NCBI GenBank assembly: GCA_035693615.1
Contig: DASSGH010000113.1
Location: forward strand, 1-64,000
DNA: 64,000 nt
Direction: 5' to 3'
Source: VAZQ01 sp035693615
GTDB lineage: Bacteria > Pseudomonadota > Alphaproteobacteria > Rhizobiales > Xanthobacteraceae
The notes under the pieces are model-generated. The model had not been told where the DNA came from. It did not search any database and saw only the letters and a program-made list of their open reading frames with translations. Position numbers and translations under genes: made by a program. Positions 8,789-18,319 of this stretch are shown here, in pieces. Position 1 is the first letter of the stretch, and each line of letters opens with the position of its first letter.

Positions 8789-9208
8789 ATGGCAGATGAC
8801 GCCGAGAAACCTGGCCGGCTAAACCACCTCAAGGTGAGACGCTGGAAAATCGCGATACCGGTCGCGGTCGTTGGTGCCATAGCGGCCCCGTTCGTATTTG
8901 GCACTTGGAAAATGCCGACAACGTCAGAAACGTGGGTGCCGTTAACCGCAGACCAGAAAGCGAAGCTCGACATCTACATGCAGAACACAGAAAATTGTCG
9001 GACCTTTGAGGCGGCTTTTGGGGAAAAAGATTTTTGCGACATGGAACTAGAGAGACTGCGCGCAGGGGGCGAATATCAGTATCTATACCTCTCTACACCA
9101 AAATATTTCGTGCTGAACTTCGCGGTCGCACTCGGTGCGTTCATCGCCGTCTTCAGTTTGGGGTTCTTACTTCCGGGCCTAAGTCGCAGTTATAGGTTCC
9201 GTAAGTAG
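8789..9208 (+). CDS. Small two-helix membrane protein of unknown function
   Basis: A 139-residue protein that I do not recognise. It has two clear hydrophobic helices (about residues 20-38 and 108-130). Between them is a soluble loop of about 70 residues with two cysteines (ENCRTF and DFCDME) that could pair if the loop is periplasmic. The start is well supported by GAGGAG seven bases before the ATG. Its base composition is less GC-rich than its neighbours, which may indicate recent acquisition or a weakly constrained gene. It stands alone on the plus strand, upstream of and convergent with the cstA-ybdD pair. Confidence 0.6.
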   Translation: MADDAEKPGRLNHLKVRRWKIAIPVAVVGAIAAPFVFGTWKMPTTSETWVPLTADQKAKLDIYMQNTENCRTFEAAFGEKDFCDMELERLRAGGEYQYLYLSTPKYFVLNFAVALGAFIAVFSLGFLLPGLSRSYRFRK

Positions 9209-9249
9209 CCCGCCTATTTTTATCTCGCTGTCTGGTGGAGACTGGCCCC

Positions 9250-9483
9250 CTAGCAGCAGCCGCGGAAGCGGCCCTTGCCGACGGCGTAGCGAGCTTGCTG
9301 GCGTTCGCGAAAGAACTCGACGTAGCTCATGATCGGCTCGTCGGGATGTTTCACCCGCCGGTGCGCCACGTAGGTTTCGTAGTCGGGGACGCCGACCATC
9401 AAACGCGCGGCGCGCGTGGTCCAGTAGGCGGCGGCGCCCGCCGCCTTCGCCGAGCGATCGAACAGGTTCTGCAAGTCAGGCAT
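9250..9483 (-). CDS. YbdD/YjiX family protein, partner of the CstA transporter
   Basis: A 77-residue protein of the YbdD/YjiX (DUF466) family. The diagnostic core is RLMVGVPDYETYVAHRR followed by HPDEPIMSYVEFFRERQ, and it ends in a CC pair as usual. Genes of this family sit directly behind cstA/btsT-type pyruvate carriers and are thought to be needed for carrier function. Here its ATG at 9483 overlaps the cstA stop by 8 bases, implying translational coupling. The frame can be extended to 9516, but the MPDLQNLF start fits the family better. Confidence 0.85.
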   Translation of the reverse strand: MPDLQNLFDRSAKAAGAAAYWTTRAARLMVGVPDYETYVAHRRVKHPDEPIMSYVEFFRERQQARYAVGKGRFRGCC

Positions 9484-11563
9484 GCCCGCCTCCCACGACT
9501 GCCCCGGCGAAGCCAACCTCGATTGCGGTCGCCTGCGGGGTGGACAGCGCCCTCCAGATGCTCCTCACGCCGTAGATCACCGTGGCGATCACCACCAGCA
9601 CGAACACCGCCGCCAGCGCCGCATCGATGTAGTCGTTGACGACGATGCGGGTCATCTCCGCCGCCGTTTTCGCCGGCGCCAGCAGCTGACCGGCGGCGAT
9701 CGCGTCGCCGTATTTGAGCGCGTGACTGACGAATCCCACGTTCGGGTCCGGACTGAACACCTTCTCCAGTCCGGCCGTTACCGTGCACACGACGAGCCAG
9801 GTCGCCGGCGCAATCGTCACCAGCGCGAAGCGCTCGCGTTTCATCTTGAACAGCACGACGGTGCACACCGTCAGCGCGATCGCCGCAAGCATCTGGTTGG
9901 CGGTGCCGAACAGCGGCCACAACGTCCAGATGCCGCCGAACGGATCGATCACGCCGGTATAGAGGAAGTAACCCCACAGGATCACCGACAGCAGCGACCC
10001 GATCAGATTGTTGGTCCAGGACGAGGTCGCCTTGAACGCGGGCACCGCATTGCCGATCAGATCCTGAATCATGAAGCGGAGCACGCGGGTTCCGGCATCG
10101 ACCGTGGTCAGGATGAACAGCGCCTCGAACAGGATCGCGAAGTGATACCAAATCCCCATCAGCGTCGGCCCGCCGAGGAACGAGGAGAGGATGCTCGCCA
10201 TGCCGACCGCGAGCGTCGGTGCTCCGCCGGTGCGCGACATGATCGTCGTTTCGCCGACGTTCTTGGCCATCTGCGCGAGCTCGTTCGGCGTTACCAAGAA
10301 CCCCCAGGACGAGATCACCTGGGCGGCCTGCTCGGCGGTGGTGCCGATCACGCCCGCCGAGCTGTTCATCGCGAAGTAGACGCCGGGATGGATGACGCTC
10401 GCCCCGATCATCGCCATGATGGCGACGAACGACTCCATCAGCATGCCGCCGTAGCCGATGAAGGCGATCTGGTTCTCGTTCTCGATCATCTTCGGCGTGG
10501 TCCCGGAGGCGATGAGCGAATGCCAACCCGACACCGCGCCGCAGGCGATGGTGATAAACAGGAACGGGAATACGCCGCCGGCCCAAACCGGTCCGGTGCC
10601 GTCGATGAATTTGGTCACCGCCGGCATCTGCAGGTCGGGACGCACGATGATGATGCCGACGGCGAGCAGCGCGATGGTGCCGATCTTGAGGAAGGTGGAG
10701 AGATAGTCGCGCGGCGCGAGCAGCAACCACACCGGCAGCACCGAGGCGACGAAGCCGTAAGCGATGATGATGAGCGCGAGCGTCTCGCCTTTGAAATCGA
10801 AATAGGCGGCAAGCGCCGGCGTCTCGGCCACCGTCCTTCCATAGATCAGCGCCGCCAGCAGAAGCACGCAGCCGATGAGCGACATTTCGCCGATGTGCCC
10901 CGGCCGGATGAACTGATTGTAAATGCCCATCAGCAACGCGATGGGGATCGTGCAGAACACCGCGAAAGTCCCCCACGGACTGCCGACCAGCGCCTTGACG
11001 ACGACGAGCGCTAGCACCGCAAGCACGATGACGCAGATCAGGAGGATGCCGATGCCGGTGATCGTGCCCGCGACCGGGCCCATCTCGGCGTGGACGATGT
11101 CGCCGAGCGAACGGCCGTCGCGCCGCGTCGAGAGAAACAGCACGGTCATGTCCTGGATCGCGCCGGCAAACACCGCGCCGGCGAGGATCCACAGCGTGCC
11201 CGGTAGATAACCCATTTGCGCGGCAAGCACCGGCCCGACCAGCGGGCCGGCGCCGGCGATGGCCGCGAAGTGGTGGCCGTAGAGCACGTAGCGATTGGTC
11301 GGAACGTAATCGAGGCCGTCGTTGTGGCGCTGGGCCGGCGTGGGGCGCGTCGCATCGACGCCGAGCGCCCGGCTGGCGACGAATAGCCCGTAGAATCGAT
11401 AGGCGATGAAGTAGACGCACACCGCTGCGACGACCAACCAGGCGGCGTTGACTGCTTCGCCGCGATTGAGCGCAACGATTGCGAAGGAAACCGCGCCCAG
11501 CAGGGCAACCCCCGCCCACAGCAGCTTGGTCAACCACCCCCGTGTTTCGGTGAAGGTGTCCAT
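9476..11563 (-). CDS. cstA: Carbon starvation protein A, pyruvate/peptide transporter
   Basis: A 695-residue polytopic membrane protein with about 16 to 18 hydrophobic segments, matching the CstA/BtsT family. Recognised stretches include THRP-type substitute ATRPTPAQRHNDGLDYVPTN, GHHFAAIAGAGPLVGPVLAAQ, and QDMTVLFLSTRRDGRSLGDI, all near the N-terminal half as expected. Family members carry pyruvate with protons and also support peptide use under carbon starvation. The ATG at 11563 has GGGAGG six bases upstream; the longer frame to 11653 is unlikely. The YbdD-like gene follows with an 8-base overlap. No two-component BtsSR-type regulator is adjacent. Confidence 0.9.
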   Translation of the reverse strand: MDTFTETRGWLTKLLWAGVALLGAVSFAIVALNRGEAVNAAWLVVAAVCVYFIAYRFYGLFVASRALGVDATRPTPAQRHNDGLDYVPTNRYVLYGHHFAAIAGAGPLVGPVLAAQMGYLPGTLWILAGAVFAGAIQDMTVLFLSTRRDGRSLGDIVHAEMGPVAGTITGIGILLICVIVLAVLALVVVKALVGSPWGTFAVFCTIPIALLMGIYNQFIRPGHIGEMSLIGCVLLLAALIYGRTVAETPALAAYFDFKGETLALIIIAYGFVASVLPVWLLLAPRDYLSTFLKIGTIALLAVGIIIVRPDLQMPAVTKFIDGTGPVWAGGVFPFLFITIACGAVSGWHSLIASGTTPKMIENENQIAFIGYGGMLMESFVAIMAMIGASVIHPGVYFAMNSSAGVIGTTAEQAAQVISSWGFLVTPNELAQMAKNVGETTIMSRTGGAPTLAVGMASILSSFLGGPTLMGIWYHFAILFEALFILTTVDAGTRVLRFMIQDLIGNAVPAFKATSSWTNNLIGSLLSVILWGYFLYTGVIDPFGGIWTLWPLFGTANQMLAAIALTVCTVVLFKMKRERFALVTIAPATWLVVCTVTAGLEKVFSPDPNVGFVSHALKYGDAIAAGQLLAPAKTAAEMTRIVVNDYIDAALAAVFVLVVIATVIYGVRSIWRALSTPQATAIEVGFAGAVVGGGHA

Positions 11564-11714
11564 GCCTTGCCTCCCGCACTGCAGCAAATTCGCGAAGGGC
11601 TCGCTGGCACAAACATTATCACGCTTTGCTCCGCGCCCTGCGCGCCGCCTCACTCGCCAGGCGAAGCCCAGCTATGATGATTCAGTGGCGCTTGGGTCGG
11701 CGAGTGGTCCCGCC

Positions 11715-12650
11715 TTACGCGGCGTTGCTCTCGAGCCACGCGGCGATGCTGGCGGCGGCGTCGCCGTAAAAGGTGCGATAGAGTTCCTCCGTGACATAAC
11801 CGATGTGCGGCGTCGCCAGCACGTTGTCGAGCCGGCGGAAGGGGTGATCCCCGGGCAACGGCTCGGCATCGAACACGTCGAGCGCGGCGCCGGCGATGCT
11901 GCGCGCCTGCAATGCTTCGATCAGCGCCGCCTCATCGACGATCGGACCGCGCGACGTATTGATCAGCCATGCCGTCGGCTTCATCAGCGCGAGCTCGGCG
12001 GCGCCCACCAGTCCGATCGTGCGCCGACTGAGGATGAGATGGATGGTGACGATGTCGGCCTGGCGGAACAGCGCGTCCTTGTCGACGAGGGTCGCGCCAG
12101 CGGCGCCGGCGATCTCGCTGGTGAGATTCTGGCTCCAGGCGATCACCGTCATGCCGAAGGCAAGCGCGATCCGGGCAACCTCCTTGCCGATATTGCCCAA
12201 CCCGATCACACCCAGGCACTTGCCCCGCAGATTTGCGCCGATGCTCGTTTGCCATGCGCCATCGCGCACCGAGGCGGCTTCGCGGGCGAGGTGGCGCGCG
12301 CTCGCGAGGATGAGAGCCCAGGAGAACTCGATGGTCGGCGTGGATTCATAGCCGGTCGCGGTTACCACGATGCCGCGCTCCGCGGCCGCGCGCGTGTCGA
12401 TTGCGGCATTTCGCAGCCCCGTGGACGCGATCAGCTTGAGGCGCGGCAACTGCTGCAGGATGTCTCGCGACAGCGGCGTGCGTTCGCGCATGACGCAGAC
12501 GACGTCGAAAGGACGCAGCCGCTCCACGACCGCGGCGGGATCGGCGAGGTGATCATTGAACACCGTGATCTCCGCGCGCCGCCTGACGGCGGACCAGTCG
12601 GCCAGCCGCAGCGCGACATCCTGATAGTCGTCGAGGATCGCTACTTTCAT
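11715..12650 (-). CDS. D-2-hydroxyacid dehydrogenase family protein
   Basis: A 311-residue NAD(P)-dependent dehydrogenase of the D-isomer 2-hydroxyacid family, which interconverts 2-oxoacids and D-2-hydroxyacids in the cytoplasm. The nucleotide-binding fingerprint is GVIGLGNIG. The catalytic set is present: arginine in NTSRGPIVDE, glutamate in DVFDAEPL and histidine in TPHIGY. The N-terminus MKVAILDDYQD is typical of a subgroup common in alphaproteobacteria. The ATG at 12650 has GGGAG six bases upstream; the longer frame to 12677 would run into a perfect palindrome. A paralogue lies at 29946-30917. The substrate is not known. Confidence 0.85.
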   Translation of the reverse strand: MKVAILDDYQDVALRLADWSAVRRRAEITVFNDHLADPAAVVERLRPFDVVCVMRERTPLSRDILQQLPRLKLIASTGLRNAAIDTRAAAERGIVVTATGYESTPTIEFSWALILASARHLAREAASVRDGAWQTSIGANLRGKCLGVIGLGNIGKEVARIALAFGMTVIAWSQNLTSEIAGAAGATLVDKDALFRQADIVTIHLILSRRTIGLVGAAELALMKPTAWLINTSRGPIVDEAALIEALQARSIAGAALDVFDAEPLPGDHPFRRLDNVLATPHIGYVTEELYRTFYGDAAASIAAWLESNAA

Positions 12651-12676
12651 CCGGCGCTCCCGCAGGAACGGTTTCA

Positions 12677-12700
12677 CGCATCGGCGCCCGCGCCGATGCG
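12677..12700. promoter_or_regulatory. Perfect 11-bp inverted repeat upstream of the hydroxyacid dehydrogenase
   Basis: CGCATCGGCGC at 12677-12687 and its exact reverse complement at 12690-12700 are separated by two bases. The site begins 27 bases upstream of the ATG at 12650, so it could be an operator or a leader hairpin controlling that gene. Confidence 0.45.
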
Positions 12701-12837
12701 CCCCACGCCGTTAAGTAAGGCGCGCGGCAGGTCAATCCACCGCGGGGCAAAGATACATCCGTCGAGATGGTTGCGGAATCGGCGATCGGCGATCATGAAG
12801 ATCGCCGCTTAGGGGTATTCCGCCGTTCAGACTAAAG

Positions 12838-14307
12838 CTATTCGCTCGAGAGCGGACCAGCGATCTGTTCGAGCGAGCGCATTTCCGCGTCGATCCCGAA
12901 TGCAGCCTCGGCAACGGCGGCAGCAAGCATCAGCAACGCGGCGAAGATGTATCCGGCCGCAAGCGACCATGGCGAGCCGGCTTCAATCAGATGCCCGAAC
13001 AGCGCCGGCGCAAAAGTCCCGCCGATCGCAGTGCCGACGGCATAGAAGACGGCGATCGCGAGCGCGCGCGTTTCCAGCGGAAACACCTCGCTGGCGGTCA
13101 GATAGGCGGAGCTCGCGGCCGCCGACGCGAAAAAGAAGATCAACATCCACGCAAATGTCTGGGTCCAGGCGGTGAAGCCATCAAGGCCGAAAACGATCGC
13201 CGTCGCGATCAGCAGGACACCGCCGGCGGCGTAGGTGCCGGCGATCATGACACGCCGGCCGATGGTGTCGAACAGTGGACCGAGCAGCAGCGGGCCCAAG
13301 AAATTGCTCAGCGCCAGCGTCACGAGGTAGAGGCCGGTCCGCTCCTCGGGAACGCCGTGGAATTTGCTCAAGACCAGGCCATAAGAGAAGAACACTGCGT
13401 TGAACAAAAAGGCTTGCGCCACCATCAAGGCCAGCACAACCAGACTGCGGCTGCGATATTTGCCCAACATTGTGCGTGCGATAAGGCCGAACCCGAAGCT
13501 CTTGCGCGGGTGTACGCGCAGCCGGTCATGCGGTGGCTCGAGGTCGGCGCCGGTCTCCGCTCGCACGCGCTCCTCGATGTCGGCGATGGTCGCATCGGCT
13601 TTGCGAGCCCAGCCATGGGTGACGAGCCAGCGCGGGCTTTCCGGTACGTAATGGCGCAGCAGCAGGATGCCGAGGCCGAGGATTCCGCCGATGGCGAATC
13701 CGAGCCGCCATCCGAGGTTGGGCGCGATCAGATTCGGATCGAGAAACAGCAGCGAGGCGCCGGCTCCAGCCGCCGCTCCCAGCCAGAAGCTGCCGTTGAT
13801 GATGAGATCGACGCGCCCGCGGAGTCGCGCGGGGATGAGTTCGTCGATCGCGGAGTTGATGGCCGCGTATTCGCCGCCGATGCCGAACCCGGTGATCGCG
13901 CGGAAGAGTGCGAAGCTCCAGAAGCTCCAGGAGGTCGCGGTCAACAGGACGCCCAGGAGATAGACGATCAACGTGACGTAGAAAACGAGGCGCCGGCCGA
14001 AACGATCGGTGAGCCAACCGAACAGCAGCGCGCCGGCAACCGCGCCGATCAAATAGGCAGAGCCGGCCGCACCGATATCACCGGCAGACAGTCCGAGCGT
14101 CTGCGTGTTCTGGAGGACGGGGGCAATGGCCCCGACGATGGTGACTTCAAGCCCATCGAGAATCCAAGTGACCCCGAGCGCGACCATCACCAGCACGTGG
14201 AAACGACTCCACGGCAGCCGGTCGAGACGAGCGGGAATATCAGTCGTAATGGCACCGGCCTCTGCTCTCTGGCGAGAGGGCGGAGCGTATTGAGCGGCAG
14301 ATGACAT
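12838..14307 (-). CDS. MFS transporter, metabolite:proton symporter type
   Basis: A 489-residue major facilitator with twelve predicted helices. The family motifs are clear: DGLEVTIVGA in helix 1, GWLTDRFGRR between helices 2 and 3, GFGIGGEYAAINSAIDELIP with RLRGR between helices 4 and 5, and PESPRWLVTHG after helix 6. This pattern belongs to sugar-porter-like and organic-acid proton symporters. It is divergent from hmgA, with 173 bases between the starts, so a role in importing an aromatic or organic acid that feeds homogentisate breakdown is plausible but unproven. Confidence 0.85.
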   Translation of the reverse strand: MSSAAQYAPPSRQRAEAGAITTDIPARLDRLPWSRFHVLVMVALGVTWILDGLEVTIVGAIAPVLQNTQTLGLSAGDIGAAGSAYLIGAVAGALLFGWLTDRFGRRLVFYVTLIVYLLGVLLTATSWSFWSFALFRAITGFGIGGEYAAINSAIDELIPARLRGRVDLIINGSFWLGAAAGAGASLLFLDPNLIAPNLGWRLGFAIGGILGLGILLLRHYVPESPRWLVTHGWARKADATIADIEERVRAETGADLEPPHDRLRVHPRKSFGFGLIARTMLGKYRSRSLVVLALMVAQAFLFNAVFFSYGLVLSKFHGVPEERTGLYLVTLALSNFLGPLLLGPLFDTIGRRVMIAGTYAAGGVLLIATAIVFGLDGFTAWTQTFAWMLIFFFASAAASSAYLTASEVFPLETRALAIAVFYAVGTAIGGTFAPALFGHLIEAGSPWSLAAGYIFAALLMLAAAVAEAAFGIDAEMRSLEQIAGPLSSE

Positions 14308-14480
14308 ACAGATTCCCGTCTGGTCTGGTCCTGCAACTTGGAGCGGCCAGCGCCAGTTCCGCGCGGTTAGAAATTTGCCGCGAGGACGCCTGGAGGAAAG
14401 CGATTCCGGGGATGGTCCCGCATTTCGCTTCGTATTGAATCCGCGCTACAAATGCAGCGTCCGCCGAGGGAGAACTGGCT

Positions 14481-15842
14481 ATGAATATTCAGGATCAGTC
14501 GCGGTTTGACTCGCGGGCAGGCGCTCCTGGTCTCGTCCCCGGCTACATGTCCGGCTTCGGCAACTCCTTCGAAACCGAGGCGCTTGCCGGCGCGCTGCCG
14601 ATCGGGCGCAATTCGCCGCAAAAGGTGAGTTTTGGCCTTTATGCCGAGCAACTATCTGGCTCGGCGTTCACCGCGCCGCAGGAGGCCAACCAGCGCTCCT
14701 GGCTTTACCGCATCCACCCCACGGTCAAGCATTCGGCCCGCTATCGCAAGGTCGACAAAGGGCTCATCCGCACTGCGCCTGCGGCGCGCGAGGAGAGCGA
14801 TCTGCCGATCGGGCAGCTGCGTTGGGGACCGGTCCCGATTCCCGAGGAGAAGCTCACGTTCGTCGAGGGTCTTCGCACCATGACGACGGCGGGGGATGCC
14901 GAGACGCGCGCCGGCATGGCGGCGCACGTGCTGCTCGTGACCGAATCTATGCGCAACGAGTATTTCTTCGATGCCGACGGCGAGCTCCTCGTCGTCGCGC
15001 AGCAGAACAAGCTCCGCTTGCGCACCGAGTTCGGCGTGATCGAGATCGAGCCCGGCGAGATCTGCGTGATCCAGCGCGGCATGATCTTCAGGGTCGAGCT
15101 CGTCAATGGGCCGGCACGCGCCTATGTCTGCGAAAACTACGGCGGCGGGTTCACGCTGCCGTACCGCGGGCCGATCGGCGCAAATTGTCTCGCCAATCCG
15201 CGCGATTTTCTCACCCCGGTCGCCGCCTATGAGGACAAGGAGGAAGCCTCGACCCTCCTGGTCAAATGGGGCGGCGAGCTCTACGCGACCGATATCGGCC
15301 AGTCGCCGCTCGACGTCGTCGCCTGGCACGGCAACTACGCGCCCTACAAATACGATCTGCGGCGCTTCTCGCCGGTGGGCGCATTGCTGTTCGACCACCC
15401 CGATCCGTCGATTTTCACCGTCATGACTGCGCCTTCGGAGACGCCCGGCACCGCCAATGTCGACTTCGTCATCTTCCCGGAGCGCTGGCAAGTGGCGGAG
15501 AATACGTTCCGCCCCCCATGGTATCACCGCAACCTGATGTCGGAATTCATGGGTCTGATCTACGGCGTCTACGACGCCAAGCCGCAAGGTTTCGTGCCCG
15601 GCGGCATTTCGCTGCACAATTGCATGCTGCCGCACGGACCGGATGCAGACGCGTTCGAGCACGCGAGCAATAGCGAGCTCAAGCCGGTGAAGCTCGCGGA
15701 CACCATGGCATTCATGTTCGAGACGCGCTTCCCGCAGCGCCTGACGAAATACGCCGCCGGCCTCGAACAGCGGCAAGACGACTACATCGACTGCTGGAAG
15801 GACCTGCGCAGGCACTTCGATCCGAAGCGCCAGCGGCCGTGA
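14481..15842 (+). CDS. hmgA: Homogentisate 1,2-dioxygenase
   Basis: A 453-residue ring-cleaving dioxygenase that opens homogentisate to maleylacetoacetate in the tyrosine/phenylalanine breakdown pathway. The N-terminal YMSGFGNSFETEALAGALP is a family hallmark. The iron ligands of the human enzyme (His335, Glu341, His371) correspond to H349 and E355 in HRNLMSEFMG and H385 in LPHGPD, with identical spacing. The ATG has GAGGGAG upstream. A Bug solute-binding gene starts 57 bases after it on the same strand, so they may be co-transcribed. Fumarylacetoacetase and maleylacetoacetate isomerase genes are not seen nearby. Confidence 0.97.
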   Translation: MNIQDQSRFDSRAGAPGLVPGYMSGFGNSFETEALAGALPIGRNSPQKVSFGLYAEQLSGSAFTAPQEANQRSWLYRIHPTVKHSARYRKVDKGLIRTAPAAREESDLPIGQLRWGPVPIPEEKLTFVEGLRTMTTAGDAETRAGMAAHVLLVTESMRNEYFFDADGELLVVAQQNKLRLRTEFGVIEIEPGEICVIQRGMIFRVELVNGPARAYVCENYGGGFTLPYRGPIGANCLANPRDFLTPVAAYEDKEEASTLLVKWGGELYATDIGQSPLDVVAWHGNYAPYKYDLRRFSPVGALLFDHPDPSIFTVMTAPSETPGTANVDFVIFPERWQVAENTFRPPWYHRNLMSEFMGLIYGVYDAKPQGFVPGGISLHNCMLPHGPDADAFEHASNSELKPVKLADTMAFMFETRFPQRLTKYAAGLEQRQDDYIDCWKDLRRHFDPKRQRP

Positions 15843-15898
15843 GCCGTACGCCGCCACCTCTGGTCACTTTGCCAATGCTGCTCAACAAGGAGCGTCAG

Positions 15899-16882
15899 AT
15901 GTCATTTCGAACGGCGGTACTGACTGCGATCCTCGCGCTCGGCGCGGTGACCATGGTCGAGAATGCCTCCGCACAGACCTATCCAGCCCGGCCGATCCAT
16001 TTGATCGTCCCTTACCCCGCGGGCGGCGGGACTGATTTCTTCGCGCGGCTCGTCGGGCAGAAGATGTCCGAACTCGCCGGCCAGCCGATCGTGGTCGAGA
16101 ACAAGCCGGGCGCGGCGACGAATCTCGGCGCCGATTTCGTCGCCAAGGCGCCGCCCGACGGCTATACCGTGCTGCTCGGCGACGTCGCGACGTATGCGGC
16201 CAATCCCAGCCTCTACAAGAAGCTCCCCTTCGATCCGGCCAAGGACTTCGCGCCGGTGACGCTCACCGCCCGCTTCCTGACCGTGCTGGTCACCAACCCG
16301 GCAAAGCTCAAGGCAAACTCCGTGGCCGAGCTGATCGAGCAGGCCAAGAGCCAACCCGGCAAAATCGACATCGCTCATGCCGGCGTGGGCAATCCGTTTC
16401 ATCTCGCCGCCGTGTTGTTCCAACAGGCGGCCGGGATCCGCCTCAACGAGGTGCCGTACCGCGGCGCCGGCCCTGCGGTTCAGGGCCTGCTCGGCGGCGA
16501 CGTGCACATGATGTTCGTCGATTACGCGACCGCCCGCTCGCATATCGCGGCCGGCACCCTCAAGGCGCTCGGGGTTGCCGCGCTCACTGCGCGACCGGAA
16601 CTGCCCGGCGTCCCGCCCGTCGCGGCCGTACCGGGGCTCGCCGGCTTTGAGGCCTGGCCCTGGCAAGGTTTCGTGGTCCCGGCAAAGACGCCCGACGCGG
16701 TCGTCGCAAAACTGCGCGACACGTACGTCGCGGCGGTGGCGGACCAAGTCGTGCGGCAGAAAGTGAGTGATGCCGGCGCCGAGCTGTTGCAGAGCTCGCC
16801 CGAAGAGATGGCCGACTACATGCGCAAGGAAACGGCCAAGTGGGCCGAGGTGATCCGTGCCGCCAACATTCAGCTGGATTGA
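15899..16882 (+). CDS. Bug-family tripartite tricarboxylate transporter binding protein
   Basis: A 327-residue periplasmic solute-binding protein. It has a Sec signal peptide (hydrophobic core LTAILALGAVTMV, cut after about ASAQ) and the Bug core: PIHLIVPYPAGGGTDFFAR, IVVENKPGAATNLGA, ARFLTVLV and PYRGAGPAVQGLLGGDV. Bug proteins bind carboxylates or aromatic acids in a closed cleft. The start is set by AAGGAG six bases before the ATG at 15899. No TctA/TctB membrane subunits are encoded nearby, so it is an orphan, as is common for the family. Its place behind hmgA hints at a ligand linked to aromatic breakdown. Confidence 0.88.
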   Translation: MSFRTAVLTAILALGAVTMVENASAQTYPARPIHLIVPYPAGGGTDFFARLVGQKMSELAGQPIVVENKPGAATNLGADFVAKAPPDGYTVLLGDVATYAANPSLYKKLPFDPAKDFAPVTLTARFLTVLVTNPAKLKANSVAELIEQAKSQPGKIDIAHAGVGNPFHLAAVLFQQAAGIRLNEVPYRGAGPAVQGLLGGDVHMMFVDYATARSHIAAGTLKALGVAALTARPELPGVPPVAAVPGLAGFEAWPWQGFVVPAKTPDAVVAKLRDTYVAAVADQVVRQKVSDAGAELLQSSPEEMADYMRKETAKWAEVIRAANIQLD

Positions 16883-17095
16883 TGCCGGCTCGCAACGGCG
16901 CACGACGTGGGAAGAAGCCGCAGTGCTGCGGGAGCGTGAACGCTTGCGGCCGCTTTGAGGCTGCAAGTGAATCGGCGATCATGACGGGCGCTGCCCGATC
17001 CGGCGAGGACGAGCCGCAAGGCGTGGGCGGGTAACAAGCGCGGCGTGTTTTGCCAGACTCTTGAGGCACGAGCGGTAAATCGCCGCTGGTCATTC

Positions 17096-17668
17096 ATGCG
17101 TCACACGATCCGGGTCGTCGCCGTTCTTGCTCTGGTTTGGATCGGCTATCTCGCATGGCCGATCTACGGTCTGTTCGTGCTGGTACGCGCGGTCGAAAGC
17201 CGCGATGTGGGTGCGGTTACGGATGCTGTATATTTCGACGCAGTGCGCATCTCGCTTACCAATCAAGTTGTGGACGTCTACCTGCGCCGCGCCGGGGTCC
17301 AGATCGGGCCGCTGCGGCGAAACATGGCCGCCACTGCCATCGCCCATCCAATTGTCGAAAAGCTCATCTCGCCGGAAGCAGTGTCGCAGCTGCTCAATGC
17401 CGGTTGGCCCACACCTATATCGCCTGCGCCACCAGGCACGATCGGAATAACGACGGATACGATCGGCACCGTCTGGCAGATTTTTGCGAATTCCGAGTAT
17501 GGCTTCGGGCGGTTCGAAGTCGCGGCGCCGGCGGCCTTGCCGCGGCAGCAACGCTTTCGTCTCCAGTTCCGGCTTTTGCAGTGGCGCTGGCGACTGGTCG
17601 GAATCATCGTGCCCACGCATATCGTGAACTTGCTCGCGGACGAGCTCGTCAAGTCGATGCAAAAATGA
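17096..17668 (+). CDS. DUF2939 family membrane-anchored protein
   Basis: A 190-residue protein starting with one hydrophobic helix (VVAVLALVWIGYLAWPIYGLF) followed by a soluble domain, probably periplasmic. The pattern of the helix ending in a YGL motif, then VRAVESRDVGAVTDAVYFDAVRISL, resembles DUF2939, whose function is not known. The ATG at 17096 places the signal anchor at the N-terminus; a frame open to 17045 adds residues without a binding site. It is convergent with the small gene at 17738-17983. Confidence 0.65.
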   Translation: MRHTIRVVAVLALVWIGYLAWPIYGLFVLVRAVESRDVGAVTDAVYFDAVRISLTNQVVDVYLRRAGVQIGPLRRNMAATAIAHPIVEKLISPEAVSQLLNAGWPTPISPAPPGTIGITTDTIGTVWQIFANSEYGFGRFEVAAPAALPRQQRFRLQFRLLQWRWRLVGIIVPTHIVNLLADELVKSMQK

Positions 17669-17737
17669 TTGCTCCGGAACCGGCCGGCTCGCGAGGCCAG
17701 GCGCGGACCGGCAGCGTTACTGTCGCGGACTTTGGGC

Positions 17738-17983
17738 TTAGTCGTTTTCTTCCGCGCGATCCCGCAATGCGGTGCGGCACTGTTCGACTAACGTGTTGAG
17801 CTCGCTTCGTATCTCCTTGCTTGCGTCGTCTTTGAGATGCTCTTGCAAGCTGCTCACGTAATCGACGCGGGCACAGATTTGCGCCAGCGGGCTGGTATCG
17901 CGTGGAGTCGCCCACAAACCGGCGACGAAATATCCGGCGACAAAGCAGACCGCGAGCGCGGCCAAAATCCCTAATCTGGACAT
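17738..17983 (-). CDS. Small signal-anchored protein of unknown function
   Basis: An 81-residue protein that I cannot assign. It has an N-terminal hydrophobic segment (LGILAALAVCFVAGYFVAG), then a charged, helical soluble part with two cysteines (QICARV and EQCRTA) and an acidic C-terminus. The ATG at 17983 is preceded by GGGGGA; the longer frame to 18097 is unlikely. The layout suggests a small inner-membrane or exported protein. Confidence 0.5.
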   Translation of the reverse strand: MSRLGILAALAVCFVAGYFVAGLWATPRDTSPLAQICARVDYVSSLQEHLKDDASKEIRSELNTLVEQCRTALRDRAEEND

Positions 17984-18253
17984 CTCGGGATCCCCCTTCC
18001 GCCTGGCCGATTGCCCCTCGAGCGTTCGGCCCGCGTCTTTCCTGTCAGAATTGTGCGGGTACCCATGCCTTGAATTGCTTTCGGCCCACCACTGCATTCG
18101 ATCGGGGCTTCGGCGTCAACGCCGATTTGCCTTTGGCTGCCGCCCCCGTCGCGCATGATCCTGCCCCGCGCTGCTCGTTTTTGCGTGGCCGGGTCCCCGT
18201 GCCCTTTGCGAATGTACCGACGAGGGCCTTCGCTAATGCCGCGGGGGAAAGAG

Positions 18254-18278
18254 GGAACGTTGCGGGTGGGAAAACGTT
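18254..18278 (+). promoter_or_regulatory. EcfG-type general stress promoter
   Basis: GGAAC at 18254-18258, a 16-base spacer and CGTT at 18275-18278 match the alphaproteobacterial EcfG consensus GGAAC-N16/17-CGTT. The -10 element ends 41 bases before the ATG at 18320, a normal leader length. Confidence 0.6.
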
Positions 18279-18319
18279 AGTCCCGAACGCTGCCCAACCC
18301 TCCGAGAAGGAACGCAGAT

